DNA of 64,000 nucleotides, from the NCBI RefSeq assembly GCF_001522545.3, contig NC_031769.1, positions 134,494,105 through 134,558,104 of the forward strand, in the 5' to 3' direction. The stretch comes from Parus major (lineage: Eukaryota > Chordata > Aves > Passeriformes > Paridae). Below the pieces are notes generated by a model. That model ran no database searches and was not told the DNA's origin. It saw nothing but the letters and a program-made list of their open reading frames with translations. A program made the translations under genes and the position numbers. Below are positions 13,381-25,200 of this stretch, in pieces; positions within the stretch are counted from its first letter, which is position 1, and every line of letters begins with the position of its first letter.

Positions 13381-16300
13381 AGTTTTGCAAGTGCTATATG
13401 AATGGAAAAAAATCACCCTTTTTGATTTTCTGGTCACACTCTTTTTGATGAAACACAATAAGCTGTCTAGGTGCTGAAGATATTCTCTCTGAGAGACTTG
13501 GAATGCTCCTTTGGACAGTTTTCACCCACTTACGTTGTTCCTCACTACAGAAATTAAGTGATTATCCACTGAAACTTCTCATCAGAGCTGGCATATGTAA
13601 CAAGTCAGTAATGAAACAGGCTTAAATTCAGTGTGATGTAAATATGGAGAAATGCAAGTAACAAGGACAAAGATATTGTCTGCTGCTTTTTGACTGACCT
13701 CTTCAAATGAGACAATTGCTGTAGTGATGACAGATTTTTTCCTGCTTTCTGTCTGTACCAGGGACTACTTCCGTGGGACATTTCCCTCTTGCTGTGGTAT
13801 AAAAAAGTCCATTGGTTGGCAACCCAAAAATCTTTATTTTATTAAGATAATATTTCATTTATCTCAAAATATGACTGCTACAATTCATACTGTAAGCAAA
13901 ATATGTATACAAAACTAAGAGGTGCAATATTTAACATTCTCTTTGCAAAATAATTTTTTATGTTTTGTTCTATAGAATCATAGGCACTAGAACCATTCCT
14001 GTGGCTTCCTATTAAAATGGGCAATGATAGTACCTTCTCATTATAAAGTATACAATTCTCTAGTTACAGATTAAAGAGCCATTCAGAAAAAGAATCCAGG
14101 AAAGACTTTCGGAAAAGTGAAAAGTCCATTAAAACCACCCAAGTTTTATAACTGTGAGCTGATCACACATGATACAAAGTTTCACTTAGCACTTCAGTGT
14201 GCACTTCTCTCACTAACAGATTAATCTTCACATTTTATTTTGTCAATTTTTCTTTGAGATTTTTCTTTAGCAGCTTCCCATTAATAACAATTTTTCTTGT
14301 GATAGCTCCTAAAACTTCTGTACATTTTTCTGCCCTGAAGACTAATCAACTTAAAAATACAGCCAAAGAGAAGAGAGAATAGTCCCCTCCTTTAAAAATT
14401 TTTAAATTTAAATTTTTTTTGCATGGTATGTGTATTTATTGGTGGTAGTTCAAAGTGGATTTTTAATCAGTCAGCATTGATTTAGACAGCTGAGGTAGTC
14501 AATACTGCCTTGTTAAATCCTCATGCAATGTTAAGAAAAATAGATCCTTAGTGCTTTCCAGCACTCACTCAGCTTAGCCTGTATGCTGTAATGTTGCAGT
14601 TTTGAAAAAAGGCATTTAATGTATTTCTCTTGTGTCTGTGGCTTTAATCACTACTTCCACAGTATGAAAAATGCAAACAAAGCAATTGACTGAATGTGTT
14701 CTGAAAAATTACCTAGAAATGAAAATATAATGGCTTTTAAAGGATTGTTCCTTTGTAGTTCAATTGATATTGCGCAATTTTACATTTGAGATTTGTAATT
14801 CAAAGTTAGAGGTAAAATTCTGTGGTACTGGAGCGGATGAGAACAGAATGTTAAATATAGCCATTTTCTACATTAATGTCTTGCAGCTCCATTTTCTGTT
14901 CCATTAACTTTCATACTTTTGCATGTTGGTTCACATGTAGATTTCTAGCTAACTGACAAGCAGAATTTTAAGCCTTGTATAATGTTTCTATAAACATATC
15001 TGGTGCTTAACTCAATTCCCCCTTCTGGCATCTCCAAACTGAGAATGAAGAGAATAAGCTACTCTGAACTGTCATTAGAATGTGTGACTGTCAGGTGTTC
15101 CCTTGTTTAGACTGGCCATTCTGAAGTACACACTTTATAGCCATAATGCCTTGATAGATATTGGAAGTGTATGTGCAAAGTGGATAAAGGACAGCATCAA
15201 AATGGTTCTCAGAGATTACAGGAATAACATTTGAACACAATTTACTACACAGGTGCTTGGAATCATGCATTGAAGCACCCTTGGAGATTTAGTGAGTAAG
15301 AGCACTGTCTGCTAAAGGTAGGACTGCTGGATGAACGCAGAATATTTCTGTGTATTGAATTCTTGGTGAAGCATCTGTATATTAATTAAAGTCAAAAGGC
15401 TAAATTCTCTGAGGAGCATGTGCACCTAGTTGCTATTTAAGAAGTCTGAGGCAAACATTGAAGTGGTGATTAAAACTCTCAAAAGAAGTCTCAGATATAC
15501 ATTCTGTGCTGGTTCTACTAGATTTTAATTGTCTAAGGTTTTCCTGAGCAGTATTATCCTTCTTCCAATATACTGATTCAATACACTATGGTTTGTCTCC
15601 TTGCTGATCATTCAAGGGATCCAGACATTATCTTCACATAAGAACCTATTAATCAGACACTTAAAATGCATTGAAGAAATACCCACTCTGAAAGTTTTAG
15701 ACATAACATACTTATTAGATATTACAGCTCATACATAAATTGTCTAACCATCACTACAATAGGTCTGTGATGGTCTCCTAGTCTCTTCTGATGGAATTCT
15801 GTCACTTGATATGGATTCTTTCACTACAAGGAGAATATGAACAAGTGATCAATTATTAAGTCATATGATAATTCTCAGCTTAAAGATGCCACAATGGGAT
15901 ATTCATCATTTTACATGTAGCCTTTTCAGTCTGAAATATACTGCAAGATCACATTTCTGCTATTGTCTCCCTCGATTGCCTGTCTTTGGCAGCTGGGCAG
16001 CTTTATAACCTTCAAGCATCAGTGCATTTTCTTGAGAAGCAGTAGCCTTTTGGGCTTGTTTCTTTGCACCCTTTGATCAGCAATGCCATTTTTCATTTCT
16101 ACCACAAAGAACTGTGATTACAAAGAAGTTCTAGCTCTCTTTTTTGTTATTTTTATTCCCTCTTAAATGAAATGCAAGAGTAGTTCATCAAAAGAACTTA
16201 ACTTGTAATCTCAAAAAATGCATTTATGTTTCACTGTTATGATGCCTCAAACTGTATTCATATTTAGAATATATTCATTCTTCCCTCTCTTGAAAACCTA

Positions 16301-18130
16301 CAGTCTCTCTGATTTCTTATATAACTTGGATTTTTTTTTCTACATTTGAAACACAGAGGATTGTGTATCTAATAATATTATTGTACCATAGTAATGCATA
16401 AAATATTGTATGAGTAATTTTTTCTTAGTTTTCAGTGGCATATTCAAACACTTCTTTATTATTTAGAATTATTACTCTTATGACATTTTGGTAGAATTGC
16501 TGTTTCAATTTTTATCGTGTTCATTTTGAATAATTGGCAGGATTAAAATCCAATATTTTATCAATTGGACTATAAAATAGTTTTTTTTTTTTATTTTCCC
16601 AAATTTTGACATGGGTCTATATAGTTACTTACGTTCTCTAATTCTAGATCAGCAGAACAAGTATGATTTTAGCTTACTTGATTTGTTCAGGTTACTGTTT
16701 ATCCTCAGATGTATTCTCAGCACACATAGCTCAAAGATATTATCATTTAAGTCTATCCATCTCTTTGATTTGTTGTCCTAATGGTAGCATTGATAGAATT
16801 TTTCACACAAGTCACTTTATCATAAACAATATACTAATTGTGTTGGTTTATATTTCAGTTGGAATGACATTTTCTTTGCAACATTTGCAAATTCCACACC
16901 TAAACTTATAGTTGAAACAAAGGAAATGGAACTTTTCTAGAAAAAAGTGTTCACTGTTTTCACTCTATATGTAGATGGAAGCTGGGCCTTGGTTGACTGC
17001 ATTATAATCAGGTAATTATGAATATTAATTTTGTCATATGAGAAATATTCCAATACATGGTATATACCAATTCATGAGACATAGTTTGCCATGGAAAGAA
17101 AACTCATAAATTAACTGACAGAGAACTTCCCTTGACAGCATGGAATACATTTACTTGGTTATTTATGTCGTCCAAAGTCTTTTGCTTTTGGCATATTCCC
17201 AACAGACATTTACACCAGCAGAAGCTGTTGCAGTGGTCCTACAAAAAGAGAAAATGATATGAAATAAATATGCATAGCAAAAGAAATATGGAAGACCCTG
17301 ATAAACTGAAGATACCTGCAACTTTTTTACAGAGGTATGGAATGCAGAAAAGGAAGCCAAAGAAGAATATTGAAGACAAAGACAAAGGACAGTTGAGAAC
17401 ACAAGAAGCCTTCAAAAACTGAGATATTAAGAAAACACCTGTGAGGAAACAGGACTCAAAAGAATGAGATGAAGTCAGGAGCTGCAAGAGGCAAAGGGTG
17501 ATGATGTCAATATTCTTAAAGGACCACAGGAAGAAAGAAAAATATGGTACTCATATCTGGGGACATCACAAGATGGGATAACTATGAGTAATGGAAATGA
17601 TAAATATTTTTTCAGTGAAAATGCAAAGACAAAATTACTAAGGATAGGTGAAGTTAAACACTGCATACATTTCTGGAAAACAGCTGTATTTTATTTTTTC
17701 CTTCATGATTGCTTATATTTGAAATGAGGCATCTGTTGGTTAAGATCAGTATCTGTTTTTGAACATCATGAGAAAGGAATTTCACATGGTTTTCTTTATA
17801 ATGAAAATAGTAAATATATGGAGAGGAACTGAAATTTTAGTTACTCTGCAAAGAGTTTCAGCATGTAAAGATTTTACTACAAAATTGGTGTCAAAGAAGC
17901 TTTTAATTATAGAACAGTAAAGAATTAAAAATCACTTCAAAATATAATTTAACCAATTAAGACTGAAAGGGAAAATAAAGTGTCACTGACATTTTTCCTG
18001 GGATATCTGTCTTTTTTCTTAGTCCTGACACATCAGTTTTAAAGAAAAGCAAAATGGATCTATGAACAGAAACAGTATCATTGTTAGTAATGCTGACCAA
18101 TCTTTCAAGAAGAGGAGGATTTGATCTTGT
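13381..18130. other. Gene-free AT-rich DNA
   Basis: No gene, RNA or recognisable mobile element is seen. Around 17240-17600 the + strand is purine-rich, which creates several overlapping minus-strand open frames rich in Ser, Phe and Leu; I read these as a composition effect. Palindromic A/T words occur around 14391-14420. Confidence 0.55.
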
Positions 18131-18175
18131 GTATATATATATATATAGATAGATATAGAGATATATATGTATATA
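18131..18175. repeat. TA-rich microsatellite
   Basis: An interrupted run of TA dinucleotides (TATATA, then TAGATAGATA, then ATATATGTATATA). It gives the repeated Ile/Tyr stretch in the antisense open frame, which is not a gene. Confidence 0.9.
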
Positions 18176-18216
18176 ATCTTGAATAACTTGTATTCTTCAT
18201 ATACTTCTGTTAGAGG

Positions 18217-18281
18217 AGAAGAAGAAGAAGAAGAAGAAGAAGAAGAAGAAGAAGAAGAAGAAGAAGAAGAAGAAGAAGAAA
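18217..18281. repeat. (AGA)n trinucleotide microsatellite, about 21 units
   Basis: A perfect run of AGA/GAA triplets of roughly 65 bases, TTC on the other strand. It is uninterrupted in this assembly and so probably length-variable. It produces an artificial poly-serine frame on the minus strand. A 100-N gap starts 95 bases downstream. Confidence 0.97.
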
Positions 18282-18375
18282 TGACAACATACATTTGTTT
18301 TTATCCTACTAGGATAACAAGATAGTTGATATGTACACTAGTAGAGGTGAATACTGAGTGAGAAGGAGAACAGTC

Positions 18376-18475
18376 NNNNNNNNNNNNNNNNNNNNNNNNN
18401 NNNNNNNNNNNNNNNNNNNNNNNNNNNNNNNNNNNNNNNNNNNNNNNNNNNNNNNNNNNNNNNNNNNNNNNNNNN
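18376..18475. other. Assembly gap, 100 N
   Basis: Exactly 100 N, a conventional placeholder length, so the true size is unknown. Frames that run across it have no meaning. Confidence 0.99.
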
Positions 18476-18732
18476 ATATGTTTATATGTTCTAAAGGCCA
18501 TATAAATTTTGCAGTCTCCTTTAAGGTACAAGATTTCAAAAGGTGCAAGTACAAGTCCTTTTTCTCTTGAAGCTGTACTCAATGTCTTGATCAGCAATAT
18601 AAATTATATGTGTAAATTTTTTAAAAAGTACTTTCTGATCAAGGCAATGTAATGTAAATTCAGGATCAAGGGAATCATTAGTTATACATAAACTGACAAG
18701 GCTCATGATTTATTATTATTTGCTATTTCGAC

Positions 18733-18854
18733 TCCAGGTGTGACCTCACCAGTGCTGGGGAAGGATCCCTTCCTGCAGTCTGCCAGCAATATTCCTCCTA
18801 AAGCAGCCCAGTATAACATTAGCCTTCTGTAAGGACTTAAAGAGCACAATTTCC
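18733..18854 (-). mobile_element. CR1 LINE fragment (ORF2 C-terminal region)
   Basis: The + strand reads 'caggtgtgacctcaccag', then 'cagcaat-attcctcctaa-gcagccca' and 'cattagccttct', a well-known phrase of the antisense CR1 ORF2 / 3' region. It has no 3' terminus at its low-coordinate side, so part was lost. It ends where an LTR-like sequence begins, and a second CR1 piece starting from nearly the same consensus position follows at 19707. Confidence 0.72.
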
Positions 18855-19700
18855 TGTCCCAAACACTGTTACCACAGAAGTACTTTGCCGTGAGAAAAGA
18901 GCAGAATGGAGCAACAAGGTGGTGCAGACTCCAGGCCTGGGGAGGCAAGATCTGATTAACACATCTGGGTAATGCATCCACACAAAATTCACTCAATGTC
19001 AAACTGTGCAAAGAAGCAACTGGTTGTACACATATCACTGGTTAAACAAAAATCATCCACAGTTATGGGACAGTTGGTATCTGTGACCACCAAAACTCTC
19101 CCACCCCTCGTTAAGTCACCAGTGATGAGAACCTGAGATAAAAGAAAGGTGGTACTATTGTCCAAATGTTATCTCAGGCCTAGGGGGAGGTAAACAAAGC
19201 TGGAGAACATGAATGTATTTCTGATAATGACAGAATTTTTGGGCCACAAGGAAACCAGCTCCACAATTGTGCTGAAATCAGCTTGAACTGGGCAAAAGGT
19301 AATTTTTTGAAGATTGCAACTACCTACTCATAACCAACACTCAAGAGAAAGACTGAGAATTCAACAAATTAGCATTATCAAGGAATCACTTATCCAATAG
19401 AATAAGGGAATTCTACAGCCAATGAGCATTAAGTCTTCTGTTTGCAAAAAATGCTTAAATAGTGAAGTTTTGAACTACCTGGGGACACTTATTATCAAGA
19501 AGATCAGGGTGAAAAAGGATCAGCTGCACACCACATGTGTGAATATCTTCTGCCTGATCTCTCAATCTCTCCCCCCATCCTTTTCTGCGCCTTTCTCTCT
19601 CTCTCCCTGTCTACCTCACATTTATTGTGTCTATTATTTTTAATTGACTTTGGCATATGGTCTAGTTTGCATGTCAATTCGTGCAGAGCCATCTCTCACA
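18855..19700 (+). mobile_element. Probable ERVK-like LTR
   Basis: The stretch starts TGTCCC and ends CTCTCACA, and sits between two CR1 pieces. It has LTR-like inner layout: a CCAAT-type word near 19420, a TTAAATA box at 19455-19461, and about 80 bases later the phrase GTGTGAATAT, which looks like a decayed polyadenylation signal (19538-19546), then a C/T-rich tract. The ending 'gcagagccatctctcaca' resembles the ends of passerine ERVK LTRs as I recall them. I find no clean 4-6 base target duplication (ATTTCC against GATTGG), so the exact edges are uncertain. It has no coding capacity. Confidence 0.5.
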
Positions 19701-19706
19701 GATTGG

Positions 19707-20085
19707 ATCTAAACACCTTATCTGTGACAAGGGCACATTGCTGCCTCATGATCAGCTTGGATCCACCAGTAGGCCCAGGGCTCTTTCTGCCAAGTAGTTT
19801 TCTAGCCAGATAACCCTCAGCATATTCTGGTCCCCAGCTGTAGGACTTTGCTCAGCAGGACCCTCTGACATACCAGCCACTCTTCCCACTTAGTGTCAAC
19901 TGCAGAGGACACGCTCCATTTCATCATCCTGATCATTAACAAAAATTAAAATGAAATGAAAACAGAATGGAATGTGGTATTGTCCCATGGGGTACATTGT
20001 TACTGACTTGTCTCCAGCTATCCTTTGTGACACTGATTATCATGCTTTTTGGTCTGGATGTTCAGCCAGTTTTCATTCCAATATA
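19707..20085 (-). mobile_element. CR1 LINE fragment (reverse-transcriptase region)
   Basis: Antisense CR1 on the + strand: 'gacaagggcacattgctg' at 19725-19742, then the 'ctccaccag' region, 'ccagccactcttcccac' near 19875, a degenerate form of the phrase that encodes INDI/DD, 'ccatggggtacattgttac' near 19986, and 'ttcagccagttttcattcc' near 20070. This covers the C-terminal half of ORF2. It continues, with a short overlap in consensus terms, the piece at 18733-18854; the two are probably one insertion interrupted later, but two independent copies are possible. Confidence 0.8.
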
Positions 20086-21367
20086 TTATGTATTTTAAAA
20101 GAATAACCTTGTGGGCTTGTAGTTTGCCGTGGAATAACTAGAATTGCCAACTGGATCAATTAAATTTTCCACTTAATGTGCAATGTGGAGTAAAAAGCTG
20201 TGAAACATACAGTTAAAGAGTCATAGTGACTAAAGAGTCACTGTCACTAGAGCTGTAAAGTGGATTAAATATATAAAAATATAAAAAAATATATGGATAA
20301 CAATCTAAACTCATAGATTGTATAGACAGTATATTTTCAGTCACATTTTCTGTGTTTACAGAGAAGAGCGTTAGAACAGATTTTTAATAACCACAAGATA
20401 CTGGACCCACAGCCAGGTGAATATAGAAGTAATAGAGTGTATTATGGTTATTTAGACATATTCTTCAATATCTTTAAAGAGATTGCATTTTCTTTCTGGA
20501 CAGATTCTTACAGCAACAGCCTTTATACCATTTGTTCCCAGTGTGTTTACAGTGCTTTGCAGCTGTAAAACTTTGCTAAGTTTTTTGACAACTTTAAAGA
20601 GTTCGAAGAGGTATTTTCTCATCTACATTTGAATTTCATCCCAGAAACTGTCAGAATCTGTTAAAACTAACTAGTGAGTTTATTATTCAGCAATATCAGA
20701 ACATACATTTTTATGGCTGATATCTTCTTTTATAGAAACTCTATTCAGCTGGCATTCTTTACACTGCTTATAGAACAAGACAATATGTCAAACTTTTGGT
20801 TAAATATATATTATTAAACTATGATGATTTGAATATTACTTTTTTTTTTAACATAGCAATTATACATATACAATGTTGTATTATTTCAGAAAATAAAAAG
20901 CCACAAAAATATTTTAGGCATTTTTTGTTTCTCCTTTTGAAGGACCATACAGTGTTCTGTTAACTAGAAATTACCAGACTTTACTACATCAATATTTAGA
21001 AAAGAGATTTCTAAAAATCTAATCAGTAAGCCTTTATGATTATCTAAAAGAAGAATAAAAAATATAGCAGTGGAAATACAGTCTTGATTTTAACTTGCTT
21101 AACATGCCAGTTCATCAGCGTGACTATTATTCTGATGATTTGAATTACTTGCATTTTCACCAGTGACTTGTAGCTGGCAAAGGAGCAGACAAAGCTTTTT
21201 GCAAGTACATCACCACATAGATAGGCAGTGGATCCATATTTGTTAAATATCATATTTCTTCTTCTCTCTCAAACTTTCATGCAAATTCAGACCAAATTTT
21301 AATGGGCTGAGATTCATTAAGCCAAGATGCAGGTGAGAAATGGAGGTGTGTTAAACAAATGTATACT
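20086..21367. other. Gene-free AT-rich DNA
   Basis: No gene or recognisable repeat. A/T homopolymer runs and AT-rich words (around 20265-20300) are the only visible structure. Confidence 0.6.
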
Positions 21368-21660
21368 TAAAAAAAGTCAACCAACCAAAACAAAAACAAA
21401 AACAAAAAGCAGTTATCACCATGACTACAAAAAAAATAAAAATAAAAACCCCAAACCCCCCAAACCAACCAAATTAAAACCACGAACAAAAACAAAAACA
21501 AAAACAAAAAACAACAAAAATAACAATAAAACCCCAAAACAAAAACAACAACAAAAACACACCCACAAAAAAAAACCAAAAAAAAGTCAACAAACCCCAA
21601 ACAAACAAAAAGACACATCAGAAAAAGAAAAGCAAAGCAAGCCAGGAAAGAAAAATCAAA
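21368..21660. repeat. A/C-only low-complexity tract, about 290 bp
   Basis: The + strand is almost entirely A and C, built from irregular CAAAA, CCAAA and ACAAC words, with C-runs of four to six at 21449-21461, near 21532 and near 21595. The complement is T/G-rich with matching G-runs. The strand asymmetry leaves long open frames in both directions (Lys/Thr/Pro/Asn-rich on +, Phe/Val/Leu-rich on -); neither is a credible protein. The tract has no fixed unit, so it is not a simple microsatellite. Confidence 0.9.
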
Positions 21661-22194
21661 CAAAGTTGTGGTTAAGTTTATTAGAAGCATTATCGGCTTT
21701 CATGGAGAGTAAGGCACAGATAATTCTCAGACTGTCAACTCCTTTACATTTAAATCTTAATTTGGTTTGGTCAAAAGTTTTAAAATAACTTTGATTTGTC
21801 ACCTCCACTGTGAAAAACCTACATTTTATATCTCCTGCAAATCTAAATCACAAATGATCTAATGACTTTCTAATTCACATTAACTTTTCAGTAAGCTTAA
21901 ATAGTTTCATCTTCAAAATCTTTAAGCAGAGCTGTTATCACAGCCATGTGCTATATAAATTGTAGCTTCAATTATTGAAATTGCTTTCCACTTTAAGTTT
22001 CCATCTTTAACTTGAAATCCTGAATCCTCTTTGATTGAACTGACATGTTACCCTGAGACTTTCAAAGCATGAAAAATAAAAACTTAATTTTTGAAGGTAT
22101 TTAAAAATTTTTGAATGGATTTCCATTTTTTATTGTAAAATAAATTCCTTTTTTTAAATTGTTTTTTTCCAGACTAGTGAACCAAGGTATTCAA

Positions 22195-22245
22195 GTACCA
22201 CATATATGTGGTACCACACATGTACCATATATATGTGGTATCATA
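22195..22245. repeat. Cluster of perfect and near-perfect palindromes
   Basis: GTACCACATA followed at once by its reverse complement forms a perfect 20-base palindrome at 22195-22214. It is followed by a second, imperfect one built on the same words (TACCATATAT/ATGTGGTA, about 22223-22240). This could form a cruciform, or be a decayed TA/TG microsatellite. Confidence 0.85.
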
Positions 22246-25200
22246 TGTATGATATTTGTTTACCAAACAGATTAATTTTCACCCAAAACACGATATAATT
22301 ATCCAACATGTTACTTCTATCTTATGTAATTTTTAAAATTACTTTCTTACACTCAAGTAAAAATGACCATATTATTGTCATTTGTAATTGCAGTTTAAAA
22401 ACTCTAAAACATATAAAAGAAAGTCATAGAACTGACTTAGCAGAAAACTGTGCAGAAAATATAATTTATGTTCTGCCTGATAAAACTTTTCTGAAAACAC
22501 ATGACACGATAAAAATTGCATACTCTGACAGTATGACAAGTTAAATATTCTCTTAATGGAATGTAATTATTGTTATATATTCAAAGAAGAACTGAAGAAA
22601 GACATTGGTTTAGTTACAAAATTTTCTCTAAAGACCACTAGTTTTGTTGAAAATGGCCTTAAATGTATTTTACATCAGACTTTATGTATGAACAAAGTTA
22701 GAGAGTTCACTGTATACAGTGGTGATACTCTTTATGTATAAGCAGTCTGGTGTCTCACATGTAGGTGTGAGATATAAACCATTTTAGGGAGGACCACAGT
22801 ATTTCACAAATTCAACAGTTTCACATTATAAATAATTGTCTAAACATAGTTTTTAATTTTAGTTTTTTTTACTGATATTTTTGCTATTTATTTTGCTATT
22901 TATTTTCAGTTTCAACCAAGGAAAATTTATTAATCTGATTGTCACATTTATGAGAAAACCAGTAAACCCACACTGTACATTTATATTTAAGTGCAAGCTG
23001 CTAGGCTAGTTTTTTTTCATTTTCTTTCATTTCTTGCAGCTATTCATAATATATTTTCATATCATTTTCCATCCCAATTTTCAAAACAGTTACTACAACT
23101 ATTCTCTGTATAACACACGCAGCAAAGCATATACAAACTGACAGTAACAATACATTAGAAATAGGTAGTGGGGTTTGTATGGTCAAATCTTCAAAGCTAA
23201 GGGAAAAATAAAAACCATTTTAGCTGAAACAAGCTTCATTGGGTGATAATACCAGACTGAAGGAGGAGCCTTTCAGCTCACGTGAAATATGTGCTTCAGA
23301 TGAGGCTAGATAATGCTCAGTGCAATTGGGTTAATTGGCTGGCATATTTCAGAGAAAACTGAGAAAGTAACTTTGCTAGATCAGCATGATTGTTTAAGGA
23401 ACTTATCATGGAATACTTTTAAATGAGTTGAAAAGGGTACATATTTTCTGGTTGAACTTTTATCTTTACATAACTTACTAATCATAATTTGAAAGCCTTA
23501 AAAAGAATGTAGTGGTCTATATTAATTTAACCTGGATGCTTATATCAGAAAATTCTTGAACATAGAGAGATACCCAAATTAATTAATTCATGCTGAAGTA
23601 GGTTCCTTCTGCTGTTTCTCAGAGAACGACTTCTGTAACATGGCAGGTTGGGGTTTGAGAGGTGGATATAGGATAACCCAGGGAGTTGATATTCAATCCT
23701 TTCCTTAGTGTCAAATCAGAACTCCAGTATTTCCTACAGCTTTTGATTCAGGACACTGGTGGAGCAAGCTGAATATGAGGAATCTATGTGTGCACTTGAA
23801 ATGATACCAACAGAGTAAAACAAAACAGGTGGGTCTGCAAGAAATAGCATGGAGCATTAGGGCAAAACAAGAAACAGCAATATTGGTTCAGCCCAGCACA
23901 CACAGAAAACGTGTGACAGAGATTAACATTTAGAGCCCTTGATTTCAAGAAAACAAGAAAAAACAAATTCACAAAATACCAAAACACAGCAGAAGAAAGT
24001 AAAGCAAGAGAGAAGAACTTATTTTTGAACTTCTGTGTGTAGGGGAGACAAGGAAGGAAGGCAGGAATGGACTTAGTTAAGGAAGAGAGGAAATTAGTTT
24101 AGGAAAATAGAATCAAAATATTTTCATTTTATACCTGTATTGCCTGACATCTCTCATGACACACACCAAATAAGCTTGTATATTCAGAAGGCATAGACAA
24201 CTTAGAAAAGCTCAATCAATGAATGCTAAAGAAATGGGAGTATGAGTTAACATGAAATTTCACTGGAATTAGGATATTTTACTGAAGATTGCAATTAATA
24301 AATATTTTCAGAGAGTAGTTAGTTAATACCAATTTTATGCTCACCCTATAGTTGATTTAAGTTCAAATAGTAATTGCAAAAGTACATATAAAGTTTTTGA
24401 TCTTTAATTCAAAATTGTTAATTCTTTTTTTTTTTTACCTCATGGAGTCAGTCCATAACTGAAAACTTCCAGTGAGACCTTTATTTGTAATATCTCCAAC
24501 TGTCTCTGAGAGCTGATTAGAAAGATGGAAAAGAGAGCTTCTACATTGGTATTGGGACAGGTGAGAAACGGATATCAGCCACTAAAAATGTGGAAAAAGT
24601 ACATAACAAGGCTCTGACCTGCAGAACTTTTACTAGATTAATCACAATTTTTATTTATTTTCCATGTATTAAATAAAACCATTTTTGTATATTTTCTTTG
24701 GGATGAGATCTCAAAATTTGAGCTAATGAAAATGACAAGATACAAGAGACCATCTGTGGAAAATGACACCTCGAAATCCCAAACAGTTAAGATCTATAGA
24801 TATGTATATTATAACCTAGCTCAAAAGAGTCTTTATTTTGATTGTCATCCCCAATGACAGGTACAAGACACCTGCCAGATGGTGTACATCTTATTTTGAG
24901 CAAAGTGATCTTGCACAACAGCTACTCAATGTTTGAAGAGTCCCTCTTTTGAGTCTGCATTGTAACAGAAGATTATTCCTAACTTAAAATCCTTAAACAG
25001 AAGAATAAAGCAGTTGCAGACAATCAAAATAATATAAACAAACTGTTTTTCCTGTTCAGAAATAACCACCAAACAATCTTAAATTCTAAGCTCAGAATTT
25101 GAGTTTTTTTTGCATTATTGATCCATCTGTCATGCTCAGCAGCCGTGGGCAGAGGGGAAAACACCTGCACTGGAGTAGAAAAGCTGCCAATGCAGATTCC

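Noticed and set aside
13972..13996. TATAGAATCATAGGCA resembling CR1 terminal octamers
   Set aside because: No CR1 3' untranslated sequence follows; the match is too short.
17163..17666. Three overlapping minus-strand frames rich in Ser, Phe and Leu
   Set aside because: They reflect a purine-rich + strand; no recognisable protein family, and the frames overlap one another.
18019..18294. 91-residue minus-strand frame with a long Ser run
   Set aside because: The Ser run is the translated AGA/TTC microsatellite and the Ile/Tyr part is the TA repeat; there is no domain.
21327..21788. 153-residue Lys-rich + frame, and an overlapping Phe/Val-rich minus frame
   Set aside because: Both exist because the A/C-only tract cannot form stop codons easily in several frames; low complexity only.
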